Shown here in pieces: positions 1-6,787 of a DNA stretch of 7,054 bases. Numbering within the stretch: position 1 is the stretch's first letter; each line of letters begins with the position of its first letter. The notes under the pieces were generated by a model. It saw nothing but the letters and a program-made list of their open reading frames with translations, was not told where the DNA came from and made no database searches. The stretch spans positions 1-7,054 of the forward strand of contig DAOVZP010000085.1 of NCBI GenBank assembly GCA_030635045.1, in the 5' to 3' direction. A program made the translations under genes and the position numbers. The stretch comes from Bacteroidota bacterium (lineage in GTDB: Bacteria > Bacteroidota > Bacteroidia > Bacteroidales > B18-G4).

Positions 1-180
1 CAGCCGGCCCAATGCCAGGCTGTCGACAGTGTGATAATAGAAAAATACATTGGAAGTATCTTTTGACTCGATTAGGGTATCGCACTCCTGAGCCCCAACA
101 GGTGAAAAGACAGAAAGGCCACTCAGCAGTACGATCGCTAAGATATAAGGTAAAAAGAAAAAATACTTTTTTTCTGCCAT
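1..180 (-). CDS. Secreted protein of unknown function, N-terminal 60 codons (partial at window edge)
   Basis: An open frame begins with ATG at 180-178 and stays open to base 1, giving 60 residues without a stop. The product starts MAEKKYFFFLPYILAIVLLS and has a clear Sec signal peptide: lysines at 4-5, a hydrophobic core from about 6 to 26, and a likely cleavage after VGA at residues 28-30, just before QEC. The mature start contains one Cys (33) and a segment with FFYYHTVDSLALGRL at the edge. A perfect Bacteroidota promoter lies 31 bases upstream of the start codon and there is no Shine-Dalgarno motif, which is normal for that phylum. It is therefore a separate transcription unit from the nap operon. 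The function cannot be told from this fragment. An aromatic, Asp-rich N-terminus after a signal peptide would suit a Bacteroidota outer-membrane or putative porin protein, but that is a guess. Confidence 0.72.
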   Translation of the reverse strand, partial: MAEKKYFFFLPYILAIVLLSGLSVFSPVGAQECDTLIESKDTSNVFFYYHTVDSLALGRL

Positions 181-210
181 TCCCGGTATTGGATTTGAGC
201 TTCTGTATTA

Positions 211-240
211 CAAACGTACACACTCAACAATAATTATCAA
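211..240 (-). promoter_or_regulatory. Bacteroidota-type sigma-ABfr promoter (-33/-7)
   Basis: Read on the minus strand, TTG (240-238) is followed by exactly 19 bases and then TACGTTTG (218-211). This matches the known Bacteroidota housekeeping consensus TTG-N19-TAnnTTTG at every defined position. Transcription would start near 205, giving a leader of about 25 bases to the ATG at 180. It drives the partial secreted-protein gene and marks the end of the nap operon. It is also the best single piece of evidence in the window for the host phylum. Confidence 0.75.
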
Positions 241-270
241 AATATTTCTTAAAGGAATATGATAGTTGTT

Positions 271-296
271 AAACAAAATTGCAATGATTACAATTT
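271..296 (-). terminator. Possible weak terminator hairpin at the end of napD
   Basis: On the minus strand AAATTGTAA (296-288), loop TCA, and TTGCAATTT (284-276) form a 9-bp stem with one G-T pair. It is followed by a short T-rich run (TTTTGTTT, partly inside the stem). The napD stop codon TAA is the end of the left arm. The stem is AT-rich and the loop is only three bases, so intrinsic termination would be weak. The position between the last nap gene and a new promoter is what makes it plausible. Confidence 0.35.
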
Positions 297-638
297 GCCT
301 TTCAGGTCACCACCGTATTTAATGTCTCTCACAGGAGCATTCGGGTCATTCAACCAATCGGGGGTGTTGTCATCAGAGTTTTCGAGTTCTTCTCTTGCCT
401 GTTCGAGTTCATCTTCGCTATAGGCAAACACCATTTCAGCTGAGATGACATGGGGCAATGCCTGCAACTTCATCAGCTTGCCAATCTCTTCATCTGTGTC
501 TTTGCCTTCGATAGTTACAATGATCCTTCCCTTTTCATCATGCAGATGATATTCATAATCATCTGAAGACTTTATTGTATTAATAATTTCTTCCAGATAT
601 TCAGGCTTCGTCAGGACAACAATACTACTCAAATTCAT
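288..638 (-). CDS. napD: NapD, chaperone for NapA maturation
   Basis: NapD is a small cytoplasmic protein that binds the twin-arginine signal of NapA and holds back export until the molybdenum cofactor is inserted. The product from the ATG at 638 is 116 aa and begins MNLSSIVVLTKPEYLEEI, the usual NapD opening (a beta strand with SSIVV, then a helix). A second ferredoxin-like half follows: RIIVTIEGKDTDEE, then LQALPHVISAEMVFAY at about 58-73, the typical end of the fold. The last 40 or so residues are an extension: acidic at first (EDELEQAREELENSDD), then NAPVRDIKYGGDLKGKL. E. coli NapD is 87 aa, so this tail is extra. A GTG at 656 in the same frame would add six residues (MLKTIA); I prefer the ATG because family members start at this point. 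Neither start has a visible ribosome binding site. It is the last gene of the operon, 22 bp after napL. Confidence 0.85.
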   Translation of the reverse strand: MNLSSIVVLTKPEYLEEIINTIKSSDDYEYHLHDEKGRIIVTIEGKDTDEEIGKLMKLQALPHVISAEMVFAYSEDELEQAREELENSDDNTPDWLNDPNAPVRDIKYGGDLKGKL

Positions 639-660
639 GGCAATTGTTTTCAACACAAAT

Positions 661-1620
661 TTAATTAATTTTCCAGATCATAAGGAAATGATCATCGGCA
701 ACTGTGGCCAATGTTTGCTTATCAATAAACTCCATTCTCGTTATCACGCTCTGATGGCCTTTTAAAATGCCGATTACTTTCCTGCTTTCGGTCATAAAAA
801 CGGAAATGTTGTTTTCTTCGCTTGCCGAAAATGCTCCAATTGATCCGTCTGAACTCAAGCCAATAGAATATACCAGGAAATTCTCCTGCAAAAAGTAATC
901 ACCGCCTGTGATTGTATTATAAACACCAACTCTTCGATCCTGCCCGGCGGTTATCACAATCCCGCTTCTGTATGCTATCTGGTATATATTATCCACATTT
1001 ATTCCTGAATAATCTTGCCTGGCCTCACAATTATTCACATCAATTTTATGTACGATCCCACTCTCATCAGCAGTAAATGCATATTGTTTGTCTTCAGTCA
1101 ATGAGAAGTCAGAGAATGTGTAAGGAGAAATATTTAATTCACAAATGACTTGTTTTTGCGTGACATCAAATAAGATAAGGTCATTGCTCATAAACCCCAG
1201 CAAGATGGTACTGCCGGAAACCCACCTGGCTTTTTTAATCATCATCTTATCCTTTTCCGCATTGATGATCTCCTCCTGCTTTCCGTTTTCGAATATGATG
1301 ACATTTCGAAACCCATGCACACCCTGTGTAACTGAGAGGATTCTCTGAGATAACTTGTCAACGGAGAAGATCTTAGTTGGAACAGGATCTCCCATAAAGT
1401 CTTTCATAACAGGTAATTGCATGAAATCCTCTTGTTTTCCGGATATTACATTATAAGTTTCAATCGTACCGGCATCGGTTGAAAGTATGATAAGCGGATC
1501 AATAAATACAAAATCTGTAATGGCGCCGGAAGTTTTGATTTTATATAATGGATGAACCTCCTGTCCGGAAATAGTATTAATTGAAAGGCAAAGAAAAATA
1601 CTCAGAATAAATCTAATCAC
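661..1620 (-). CDS. napL: NapL-like secreted beta-propeller (WD40-type) protein
   Basis: This 319-aa protein has a Sec signal peptide (MIRFILSIFLCLSINTISG, cleavage near residue 19) and then a series of about 40-residue repeats typical of a WD40-like propeller. Clear blades include residues about 165-195 (FSLTEDKQYAFTADESGIVH), 212-236 (ending QDRRVGVYNT) and the last, 287-318, with the classic GH at 288-289 and closing LMIWKI. The position between napB and napD is the place of napL in the Campylobacterota operons, where the product is a periplasmic propeller of unknown function; the call rests on fold plus position. The start codon is GTG at 1620-1618. It is supported by AAGGAG at 1630-1625, four bases upstream, and by the signal peptide beginning there; the next Met is far inside. 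It lies 30 bp after napB. A structural or assembly role for the Nap complex is possible but unproven. A generic WD40 protein unrelated to Nap cannot be excluded by sequence alone. Confidence 0.75.
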   Translation of the reverse strand: MIRFILSIFLCLSINTISGQEVHPLYKIKTSGAITDFVFIDPLIILSTDAGTIETYNVISGKQEDFMQLPVMKDFMGDPVPTKIFSVDKLSQRILSVTQGVHGFRNVIIFENGKQEEIINAEKDKMMIKKARWVSGSTILLGFMSNDLILFDVTQKQVICELNISPYTFSDFSLTEDKQYAFTADESGIVHKIDVNNCEARQDYSGINVDNIYQIAYRSGIVITAGQDRRVGVYNTITGGDYFLQENFLVYSIGLSSDGSIGAFSASEENNISVFMTESRKVIGILKGHQSVITRMEFIDKQTLATVADDHFLMIWKIN

Positions 1621-1650
1621 AAGGCTCCTTCTTTTAGTACTCCACTGATG

Positions 1651-2238
1651 CTACCTTACGCCCTCGCCCATATTATCTTTCAGGTTCGACTGCGTTTTAT
1701 CGTTGCTTTTACGATAATCGGGATCGAAAGTATTGGGGATCTCAACACTGATCTCTGCCTGTGGCACATGGCATTGTGAACAATTGAACATGGCTCCGTT
1801 AAAATGGCCCAGGTCCTGTTCGATCACCTCTCCTTCCAGTGCATCAACGCGGTATTTACCGTCTTCTTCTATTACGTATGGACGGTAGCTGGTAAAGTGC
1901 GTTTCGGGTAAAGGTATGGCATCAAATTCCGGTGCTTTGTCAGGCATATGGCAGCGTAAGCATTTATTGTCGTCGATCTTAATTGGAAGGAACCCCCCAA
2001 CGCGATGGGGTATTAATGGTGGCGCATTTTCAAAAGATCGGTCGATCGTTTCACTCTCGCCTCCACGGACTTTTGAATACTCAGGCATATCGGTCAAAAC
2101 CGACTCATCGCTCAACAATAATTCGTCTGACATGTCAATGTCCTCATCCTCAATCCAGGCAGCATTATCTTTGTTGCTTTCGCATGCCGCTAACACTATT
2201 ACGAATATTGTTAGGTAAACAAAAAGTTTCTTCATCAT
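1651..2238 (-). CDS. napB: NapB, dihaem cytochrome c subunit of periplasmic nitrate reductase (predicted lipoprotein)
   Basis: NapB carries electrons to NapA. The 195-aa product has two CxxCH haem c sites, CLRCH at 93-97 and CSQCH at 153-157. Candidate distal His ligands are His78 in the APPLIPHRV stretch and His114 in PETHF, both at positions usual for NapB. The N-terminus is a type II signal: MMKKLFVYLTIFVIVLAAC, with lipobox LAAC and Cys19 as the acylated residue. Residues 28-50 form a flexible acidic linker (DEDIDMSDE and after) before the haem domain. Most NapB proteins are soluble periplasmic, so membrane anchoring is unusual. AGGAGG at 2249-2244 is five bases from the ATG at 2238 and eight from a second ATG at 2235; either could be used. 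The stop codon of napH (TAG, 2250-2248) is part of this ribosome binding site, so translation of the two genes is probably coupled. Confidence 0.93.
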   Translation of the reverse strand: MMKKLFVYLTIFVIVLAACESNKDNAAWIEDEDIDMSDELLLSDESVLTDMPEYSKVRGGESETIDRSFENAPPLIPHRVGGFLPIKIDDNKCLRCHMPDKAPEFDAIPLPETHFTSYRPYVIEEDGKYRVDALEGEVIEQDLGHFNGAMFNCSQCHVPQAEISVEIPNTFDPDYRKSNDKTQSNLKDNMGEGVR

Positions 2239-2243
2239 TGTAC

Positions 2244-2250
2244 CCTCCTA
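2244..2250 (-). promoter_or_regulatory. napB Shine-Dalgarno overlapping the napH stop codon
   Basis: The minus-strand string TAGGAGG contains both the napH stop codon (TAG) and a full AGGAGG ribosome binding site for napB. Ribosomes finishing napH stop on the site where napB initiation occurs. This is direct evidence for one mRNA and for translational coupling. Confidence 0.8.
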
Positions 2251-3057
2251 GGTTTTATAATTATATACTGAAAACTTTAACGCATCATCGTCACAAACTT
2301 CAACGCATCGGCCACAATTGCTGCATGCTCCTTTGATATATCCTGATTCTTCACCGATAAGGTCAAGCACCTGTATTTCATGGCATACATCCTTGCACTT
2401 CATGCACAGTGTGCATTTTTCAGCGTCGTGTTTTACTTTGATCAGTGCAAAACGGCTGCTTAAAGTATAAAATGCACCCAGCGGGCATAAGTGTCCACAC
2501 CAGCCATATTCGACAAACAGCAAGTCAAATAAAAACACAGCAACTACAAAAGTCCAGCCCATCCCAAAGCCAAAAATAACTCCGCGGTGAAGCATCCCAA
2601 TGGGATTTATGACTTCGAAAGCTGCTACACCCACTATGGGAGACAGAATAAGGCCCAGCCCCAATATCCAATAGCGTGTTTTTCTGTTGATCCGCAGGAA
2701 ATTATCATTTTCTGAGAGCCGCCATTTTTTTCTCATCCATGTAGCCAGATCAGTCAGGATGTTAACAGGGCAAACCCAGCTGCAAAAACTTCTGCCAGCA
2801 ATTAAACCATAAAATAAAAGAACTATAATTCCACCGACAATTGCATCGGTGCTCATGACAAACCCGGCTGCAAACGTTTGCAATACTGCGTGCGGGTCGG
2901 TCAGGTAAAACGATTCCAGCACATATGCCGAACTATAATTTCCCATTAAGAACTTCCATCCCCACCAATTGGCTCCCCCAAACAAAAGGAGTAAGCCAAA
3001 CTGGAGAGTTCTTCTCAGGACCAGATACCTGTTTTTCTTAATAATATTATTCATCAT
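2248..3057 (-). CDS. napH: NapH, membrane-bound iron-sulfur quinol dehydrogenase subunit
   Basis: NapH is an integral membrane protein that, with NapG, takes electrons from menaquinol and delivers them to NapB in systems without NapC. From the ATG at 3057 the product is 269 aa. It has about four membrane segments (residues about 18-36, 64-87, 130-150 and 161-183). The two cytoplasmic Cys motifs of the family are present: CSWVCP (92-97) and CGHLCP (187-192). Two 4Fe-4S ferredoxin motifs follow near the C-terminus, C215-C218-C221-C225 and C245-C248-C251-C255. An in-frame ATG at 3078 would add MIGSICL. I prefer 3057 because GGGAG at 3072-3068 lies ten bases upstream and the NNIIKKNRYLVLRR start is typical; ATG at 3054 is also possible. 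It overlaps napG by 11 bp, and its stop lies in the napB ribosome binding site. Confidence 0.92.
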   Translation of the reverse strand: MMNNIIKKNRYLVLRRTLQFGLLLLFGGANWWGWKFLMGNYSSAYVLESFYLTDPHAVLQTFAAGFVMSTDAIVGGIIVLLFYGLIAGRSFCSWVCPVNILTDLATWMRKKWRLSENDNFLRINRKTRYWILGLGLILSPIVGVAAFEVINPIGMLHRGVIFGFGMGWTFVVAVFLFDLLFVEYGWCGHLCPLGAFYTLSSRFALIKVKHDAEKCTLCMKCKDVCHEIQVLDLIGEESGYIKGACSNCGRCVEVCDDDALKFSVYNYKT

Positions 3058-3853
3058 CAAGCAGATGCTCCCAATCATTTAAGACATCCTCCGGGCTGGA
3101 TTCCTTTGTTTCAGCCTTTTTTATATTTATCAGGCGCTCCTCATCGGCTTTATCCCATCCTTTTATGTAATGTTCGCCAACTTTACCTGTAGCTATCTCA
3201 CGGGGCAGAACAAAAATTGCCGCTTTTTCGGTTACGCATGCATGTTCGCACAATCCGCAGCCTGTACAAATATCGGAATGAACCACCGGTTCCAGAAAGG
3301 CATGCTTGCCTGTACGTTCATTACGCTTGTATTCCAGGGTAATAGCCTCATCCATCAATGGGCAGGCCCGGTAACACACATCGCATTGAATACCCCAGTA
3401 TGCCAGGCAGGTTTCCTGGTCAACTACTGCAATGCCCATCTTTGCTCTCCGGATATCCGGTTCGTCGGTATTATGTCCATCAATTTGTTTTGCAATAACT
3501 TTAACATCCAGGGCTCCACTGGGGCAAACCGGTACGCAGGGCACATCAGGGCACATATAACAGGGCACCAACCTTGCTTCGAAAAATGGTGTGCCTATTG
3601 CAGTGTGATTATCTAAAGTAGCTAATTTCAATGTGTCGTACGGACAGGCTTCAACACAGGTTCCGCATCGTATGCATGCTTTTACAAAATCTTCTTCTTC
3701 CAGAGCACCCGGTGGCCTCAATGTTAATTCCGAAGCTTTAAGCTTAATGGCAGCAGAGCCCCATAATGATCCTCCCAGGCCCAGCACACCGATACCTTGG
3801 AACAATGTTTTCAAGGCATCACGTCTTGAATTATTTTGCAGTTCGTCAGCCAT
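3047..3853 (-). CDS. napG: NapG, periplasmic ferredoxin-type subunit with four 4Fe-4S clusters
   Basis: NapG is the Tat-exported iron-sulfur partner of NapH. The 268-aa product has a twin-arginine signal (SRRDALKT at residues 9-16, then a Gly-rich hydrophobic stretch to about 36). Four Cys clusters follow: C60-C63-C66-C70, C98-C101-C106-C110, C149-C157-C160-C164 and C196-C199-C202-C206, the full set for this family. The third has the wider first gap (CLAYWGIQC) seen in NapG and the related MauM. The last 50 or so residues are charged and probably extended. It begins 15 bases after the last base of napA's stop codon (14-bp gap) with no evident Shine-Dalgarno site, so it may depend on ribosomes coming from napA. 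The overlap with napH supports a NapGH complex made in matched amounts. Length and motifs are normal for the family. Confidence 0.93.
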   Translation of the reverse strand: MADELQNNSRRDALKTLFQGIGVLGLGGSLWGSAAIKLKASELTLRPPGALEEEDFVKACIRCGTCVEACPYDTLKLATLDNHTAIGTPFFEARLVPCYMCPDVPCVPVCPSGALDVKVIAKQIDGHNTDEPDIRRAKMGIAVVDQETCLAYWGIQCDVCYRACPLMDEAITLEYKRNERTGKHAFLEPVVHSDICTGCGLCEHACVTEKAAIFVLPREIATGKVGEHYIKGWDKADEERLINIKKAETKESSPEDVLNDWEHLLDDE

Positions 3854-3867
3854 TACATTGAATTTAT

Positions 3868-6660
3868 TCAGGCTTTATATATTTTAACAGTACACTTTTT
3901 AAAGTCGGTTTGTTTCGACTGTGGGTCGGTAGCATCAAGGCATACCTTGTTGATAAGCACTTTCTCATCGAACCACGGCACATAGATCATGCCTTTTGGC
4001 ATACGGTTTCTGCCGCGTGTTTCGACATGTGCTTTCACTTTACCGCGCCTTGAATCGATCCAGATCAGATCACCTTGAGCAACATTATACTCAGATGCGT
4101 CATCAGGATGCATATAGCACAATGCTTCAGGAACGGCCCTGTAAAGCTCCGGAACCCTCATGGTCATTGTTCCGCTGTGCCAGTGTTCCAGCACTCTTCC
4201 TGTACATAACCAGAGCGGAAATGCTGCATCAGGCATCTCAGGCGGATCCATATAAGGCCTGAAAAAGATCTTTGCTCTATTCGTGAGGTCCTTTTTTCCT
4301 TTCGACGGGATAGGCCCTCTCAGATCCCCCTGCAAGATCGATTTGAGGGCTTTGCCATAAAAAGCAAATTCTCCCGCATCCTCTTTTCGTGCATACGGAT
4401 CATATTTTGAGTTGAAACGCCATTGGGTTTCTTTACCATCAACAACAGGCCACTTCAGGCCCCTTACCTTATGATAAGTATCGAAGTCGGCATAATCATG
4501 AGCTTTTCCTTCACCAAAAGTGCGATATTCTTCCCACAGGTATTTGTGTATAAAGAAACCATAGCCTTTCCACTCTTCGTCGTTGGTACCAATGATTTCA
4601 CGGCCATCACCGGCTGCTTCCGTATTGCTGAACCCTTCTCCTATCGGATCGGGCCAGGCATACGATTTGGCCTCTTCATTAGCAAAAAGGACATCGTATA
4701 AAGTATCCTCAGGATCATAACCCATATCCCTGGCTTTATCCAGTACATCAGGCAATCCGCCCTCAAGCCCGGGAATATCTTTTGCGCCCCAAACATCTTT
4801 CAGCTTAAACCTTTTTGAGATTTCAATGTACTGCCAGAGGTCGGGCATGGCACTACCTACCGGAACAACCTGCTGTTTCCAGTGTTGAGTCCTTCTTTCG
4901 GCATTTCCATAAGCTCCCCACTTTTCATAGATCATAGCCACCGGTAAAACAAGGTCGGCAACTTTTGCTGAAACACCCGGATAACTGTCTGACACAACAA
5001 TAAAATTATCCATTTTCCGGGCAGTCTTCAGCCAATGGTTGGCATTGGCAGTACCCATAAATGGATTACAGACATTAACCCAGGCAAATTTAATTTTTTC
5101 ATCCTCCAGGTCGCGGAAGATCTTCATGATATGAGTGCCAACCTTAGGGTTAATTGTTCCTGCAGGTAGTTTCCATAACTTTTCAGACACTTCCCTGTGT
5201 TTGGGATTGGCCACAACCATATCGGCCGGAAGCCTGTGTGAAAATGTTCCTACTTCTCTTGCGGTTCCGCATGCTGATGGTTGGCCGGTGAGGCTGAATG
5301 CACCATTACCGGGTTTAGCTTGTTTGCCAAGCAGGAAGTGAACCATATAAGCTTGCTCATTTACCCAAACACCGCGTGTATGCTGGTTCATGCCCATGGT
5401 CCAGAACGAAACAACCTTTCTGTTTTGCTCCATATAAAGGCTTGCCAGCAATTTTAATTTAACCCTGAAAGAGGCAAGGTCTTCTTCAGGATTACCTTTG
5501 GCCAATCCGGCAACAAAATTAAGTGTATAGGGTTCCAATCCTTTTTTGAATTCTTCAAATGTGATGGCCCAATGGCCATTGGCTGAGGCACGGTGTTTCA
5601 TTTCAAGTGTATCACCTTCTTTATATCCCAAATAGCCAAGGGTTACAGCTTCTTCCTTAGAAATTATCTTTGAAACCTCTTTTTTAACGGTCTGCCTCTC
5701 CAGGTCGGTAAAACCCTTATGATCGGGCTTGCGCATGCCATAGCCTGTATCTACAAAACCGGTAGCAAATTGCATGTATTTGTCGATAAAATCCTGATCC
5801 ATCGACTCCGGGTTATTATACACAATTTCACGGGCGATATAATTCCAGATGGCAAGGTCGGTGTGCGGCTTAAAGATAATTTCAATATCGGCCAGGTCGG
5901 AACATCTGTTTGTATATGTCGAGAGGTTTATTATTTTAACCCTGTCAGGATCAGATAATTTCCTGTCGGTTACCCTCGACCATAATACCGGGTGCATTTC
6001 GGCCATATTCGCACCCCAGGTTACAACAGTATCTGTTAATTCAATGTCGTCGTAGCAGCCAGCCGGTTCATCGATACCGAAAGTCTGAATGAATCCAACC
6101 ACTGCCGAAGCCATACAATGCCGGGCATTGGGGTCTAGATTATTGGAACGGAATCCTGCTTTCATCAGTTTGGCCATGGCATAGCCTTCCTGTACTGTGT
6201 ACTGTCCAGAACCAAATACGGCAATACCTGTTGGCCCAAGTTCATCCAGGCTTCTACGCATTTGTTTTTCCATCTCATCGTATGCCACTTTCCAGGAAAC
6301 CGGTTTGAACTTGCCATTCTTGCTGAAGTTCCCATTCGAATCTAAACGCATCAATGGTTGTTTCAACCTGTCGGCGCCATACATTATTTTAGCATTGAAA
6401 TAGCCTTTGATGCAGTTCAGGCCACGATTGACCGGAGCGGCAGGATCACCCTTAACAGCAACGATTTTGCCATCTTTAGTGGCTAGCATGATACCACAAC
6501 CTGTACCACAAAAACGACATACAGACTTATCCCAGCGCCATCCCCCTTCTGAGACGTCAGGGGCAGATGCCAATAAATTTTTAGGGATGGTCATTCCAAC
6601 TGCGGTGGCGGCAGCAGCTACAGCAGTGGTTTTAACAAAATCTCGTCTGTTTATACTCAT
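3868..6660 (-). CDS. napA: NapA, catalytic subunit of periplasmic nitrate reductase
   Basis: NapA reduces nitrate to nitrite in the periplasm with a bis-molybdopterin guanine dinucleotide cofactor and one 4Fe-4S cluster. The 930-aa product opens with a Tat signal (NRRDFVK at residues 4-10, hydrophobic to about 30, likely cleavage after ASA at 31-33). The cluster ligands are Cys48, Cys51, Cys55 and Cys83, with the electron-relay Lys85 in NCIKGY. The molybdenum ligand is Cys182 in [10 protein letters not shown], which points to NapA and not to formate dehydrogenase (selenocysteine or other context) or NarG (Asp). E. coli NapA is 828 aa. The extra 100 or so residues match the long form known from Campylobacterota. 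The C-terminal domain (from about 790, with [18 protein letters not shown]) is the usual cofactor-binding end. The ATG at 6660 follows AAGGAGG (6673-6667) by six bases. It is the first gene of the nap group after the hairpin that separates it from the Hao-like gene. Confidence 0.97.
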   Translation of the reverse strand: MSINRRDFVKTTAVAAAATAVGMTIPKNLLASAPDVSEGGWRWDKSVCRFCGTGCGIMLATKDGKIVAVKGDPAAPVNRGLNCIKGYFNAKIMYGADRLKQPLMRLDSNGNFSKNGKFKPVSWKVAYDEMEKQMRRSLDELGPTGIAVFGSGQYTVQEGYAMAKLMKAGFRSNNLDPNARHCMASAVVGFIQTFGIDEPAGCYDDIELTDTVVTWGANMAEMHPVLWSRVTDRKLSDPDRVKIINLSTYTNRCSDLADIEIIFKPHTDLAIWNYIAREIVYNNPESMDQDFIDKYMQFATGFVDTGYGMRKPDHKGFTDLERQTVKKEVSKIISKEEAVTLGYLGYKEGDTLEMKHRASANGHWAITFEEFKKGLEPYTLNFVAGLAKGNPEEDLASFRVKLKLLASLYMEQNRKVVSFWTMGMNQHTRGVWVNEQAYMVHFLLGKQAKPGNGAFSLTGQPSACGTAREVGTFSHRLPADMVVANPKHREVSEKLWKLPAGTINPKVGTHIMKIFRDLEDEKIKFAWVNVCNPFMGTANANHWLKTARKMDNFIVVSDSYPGVSAKVADLVLPVAMIYEKWGAYGNAERRTQHWKQQVVPVGSAMPDLWQYIEISKRFKLKDVWGAKDIPGLEGGLPDVLDKARDMGYDPEDTLYDVLFANEEAKSYAWPDPIGEGFSNTEAAGDGREIIGTNDEEWKGYGFFIHKYLWEEYRTFGEGKAHDYADFDTYHKVRGLKWPVVDGKETQWRFNSKYDPYARKEDAGEFAFYGKALKSILQGDLRGPIPSKGKKDLTNRAKIFFRPYMDPPEMPDAAFPLWLCTGRVLEHWHSGTMTMRVPELYRAVPEALCYMHPDDASEYNVAQGDLIWIDSRRGKVKAHVETRGRNRMPKGMIYVPWFDEKVLINKVCLDATDPQSKQTDFKKCTVKIYKA

Positions 6661-6666
6661 TATATT

Positions 6667-6673
6667 CCTCCTT
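6667..6673 (-). promoter_or_regulatory. Strong Shine-Dalgarno site of napA
   Basis: AAGGAGG, six bases upstream of the napA ATG, is a near-ideal match to the 16S rRNA tail. It fixes the start and, with the sites before napB and napL, is unusual for a Bacteroidota genome, where such sites are rare. Confidence 0.75.
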
Positions 6674-6701
6674 GAGCGTTATTTGGAAGTTACGTGCTTA
6701 A

Positions 6702-6717
6702 TATTTTTATAAAAATA
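6702..6717. repeat. 16-bp perfect AT palindrome
   Basis: TATTTTTATAAAAATA is self-complementary over all 16 bases and lies where the T tract of the hairpin ends. It contains no G or C. It may add to the pausing signal or be a chance product of AT-rich intergenic DNA. Confidence 0.4.
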
Positions 6718-6770
6718 AAAGATCAGAAGCTATGGTTGAGATGAGCAAGCATCACAAAGCACAGCTTCTG
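6709..6770 (-). terminator. Long hairpin with T-rich tract between the Hao-like gene and napA (attenuator or processing site)
   Basis: On the minus strand CAGAAGCTGTG (6770-6760) pairs with CATAGCTTCTG (6734-6724): 11 bp with a single G-T pair. Inside it, after a 2-by-1 internal loop, TTGTGAT (6757-6751) pairs with ATCTCAA (6742-6736) with one mismatch, leaving the eight-base loop GCTTGCTC. The whole element is 47 nt. It is followed by ATCTTTTATTTTTAT, a T-rich tract broken by a few other bases. This looks like an intrinsic terminator, but napA follows with no recognisable Bacteroidota promoter between, so partial read-through or RNA processing is more likely than full termination. Confidence 0.6.
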
Positions 6771-6787
6771 TCAATTTAATCTTTCAC

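Noticed and set aside
12..233. 73-codon plus-strand frame near the left edge
   Set aside because: It lies opposite the start of the secreted-protein gene and its promoter. The product is basic and low in recognisable features, and the minus-strand frame has a signal peptide and a promoter.
3868..6660. Formate dehydrogenase or assimilatory nitrate reductase (NasA) for the large molybdoprotein
   Set aside because: The Tat signal, the [10 protein letters not shown] molybdenum-site context and the napGHB-D neighbours fix it as periplasmic NapA.
1145..6712. Several plus-strand frames of 67-148 codons inside the nap genes
   Set aside because: All lie opposite well-identified genes, have no ribosome binding sites or domain features that I can see, and are expected by chance in this coding DNA.
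6661..6723. A separate napA promoter just after the hairpin
   Set aside because: No TAnnTTTG -7 element with a TTG at the right distance is found on the minus strand in this stretch.
6736..6757. TTGTGAT-N8-ATCTCAA dyad as a CRP/FNR-family operator before napA
   Set aside because: The half-site spacing does not fit CRP (TGTGA-N6-TCACA) or FNR (TTGAT-N4-ATCAA), and the dyad forms the inner stem of the larger hairpin, which explains it better.
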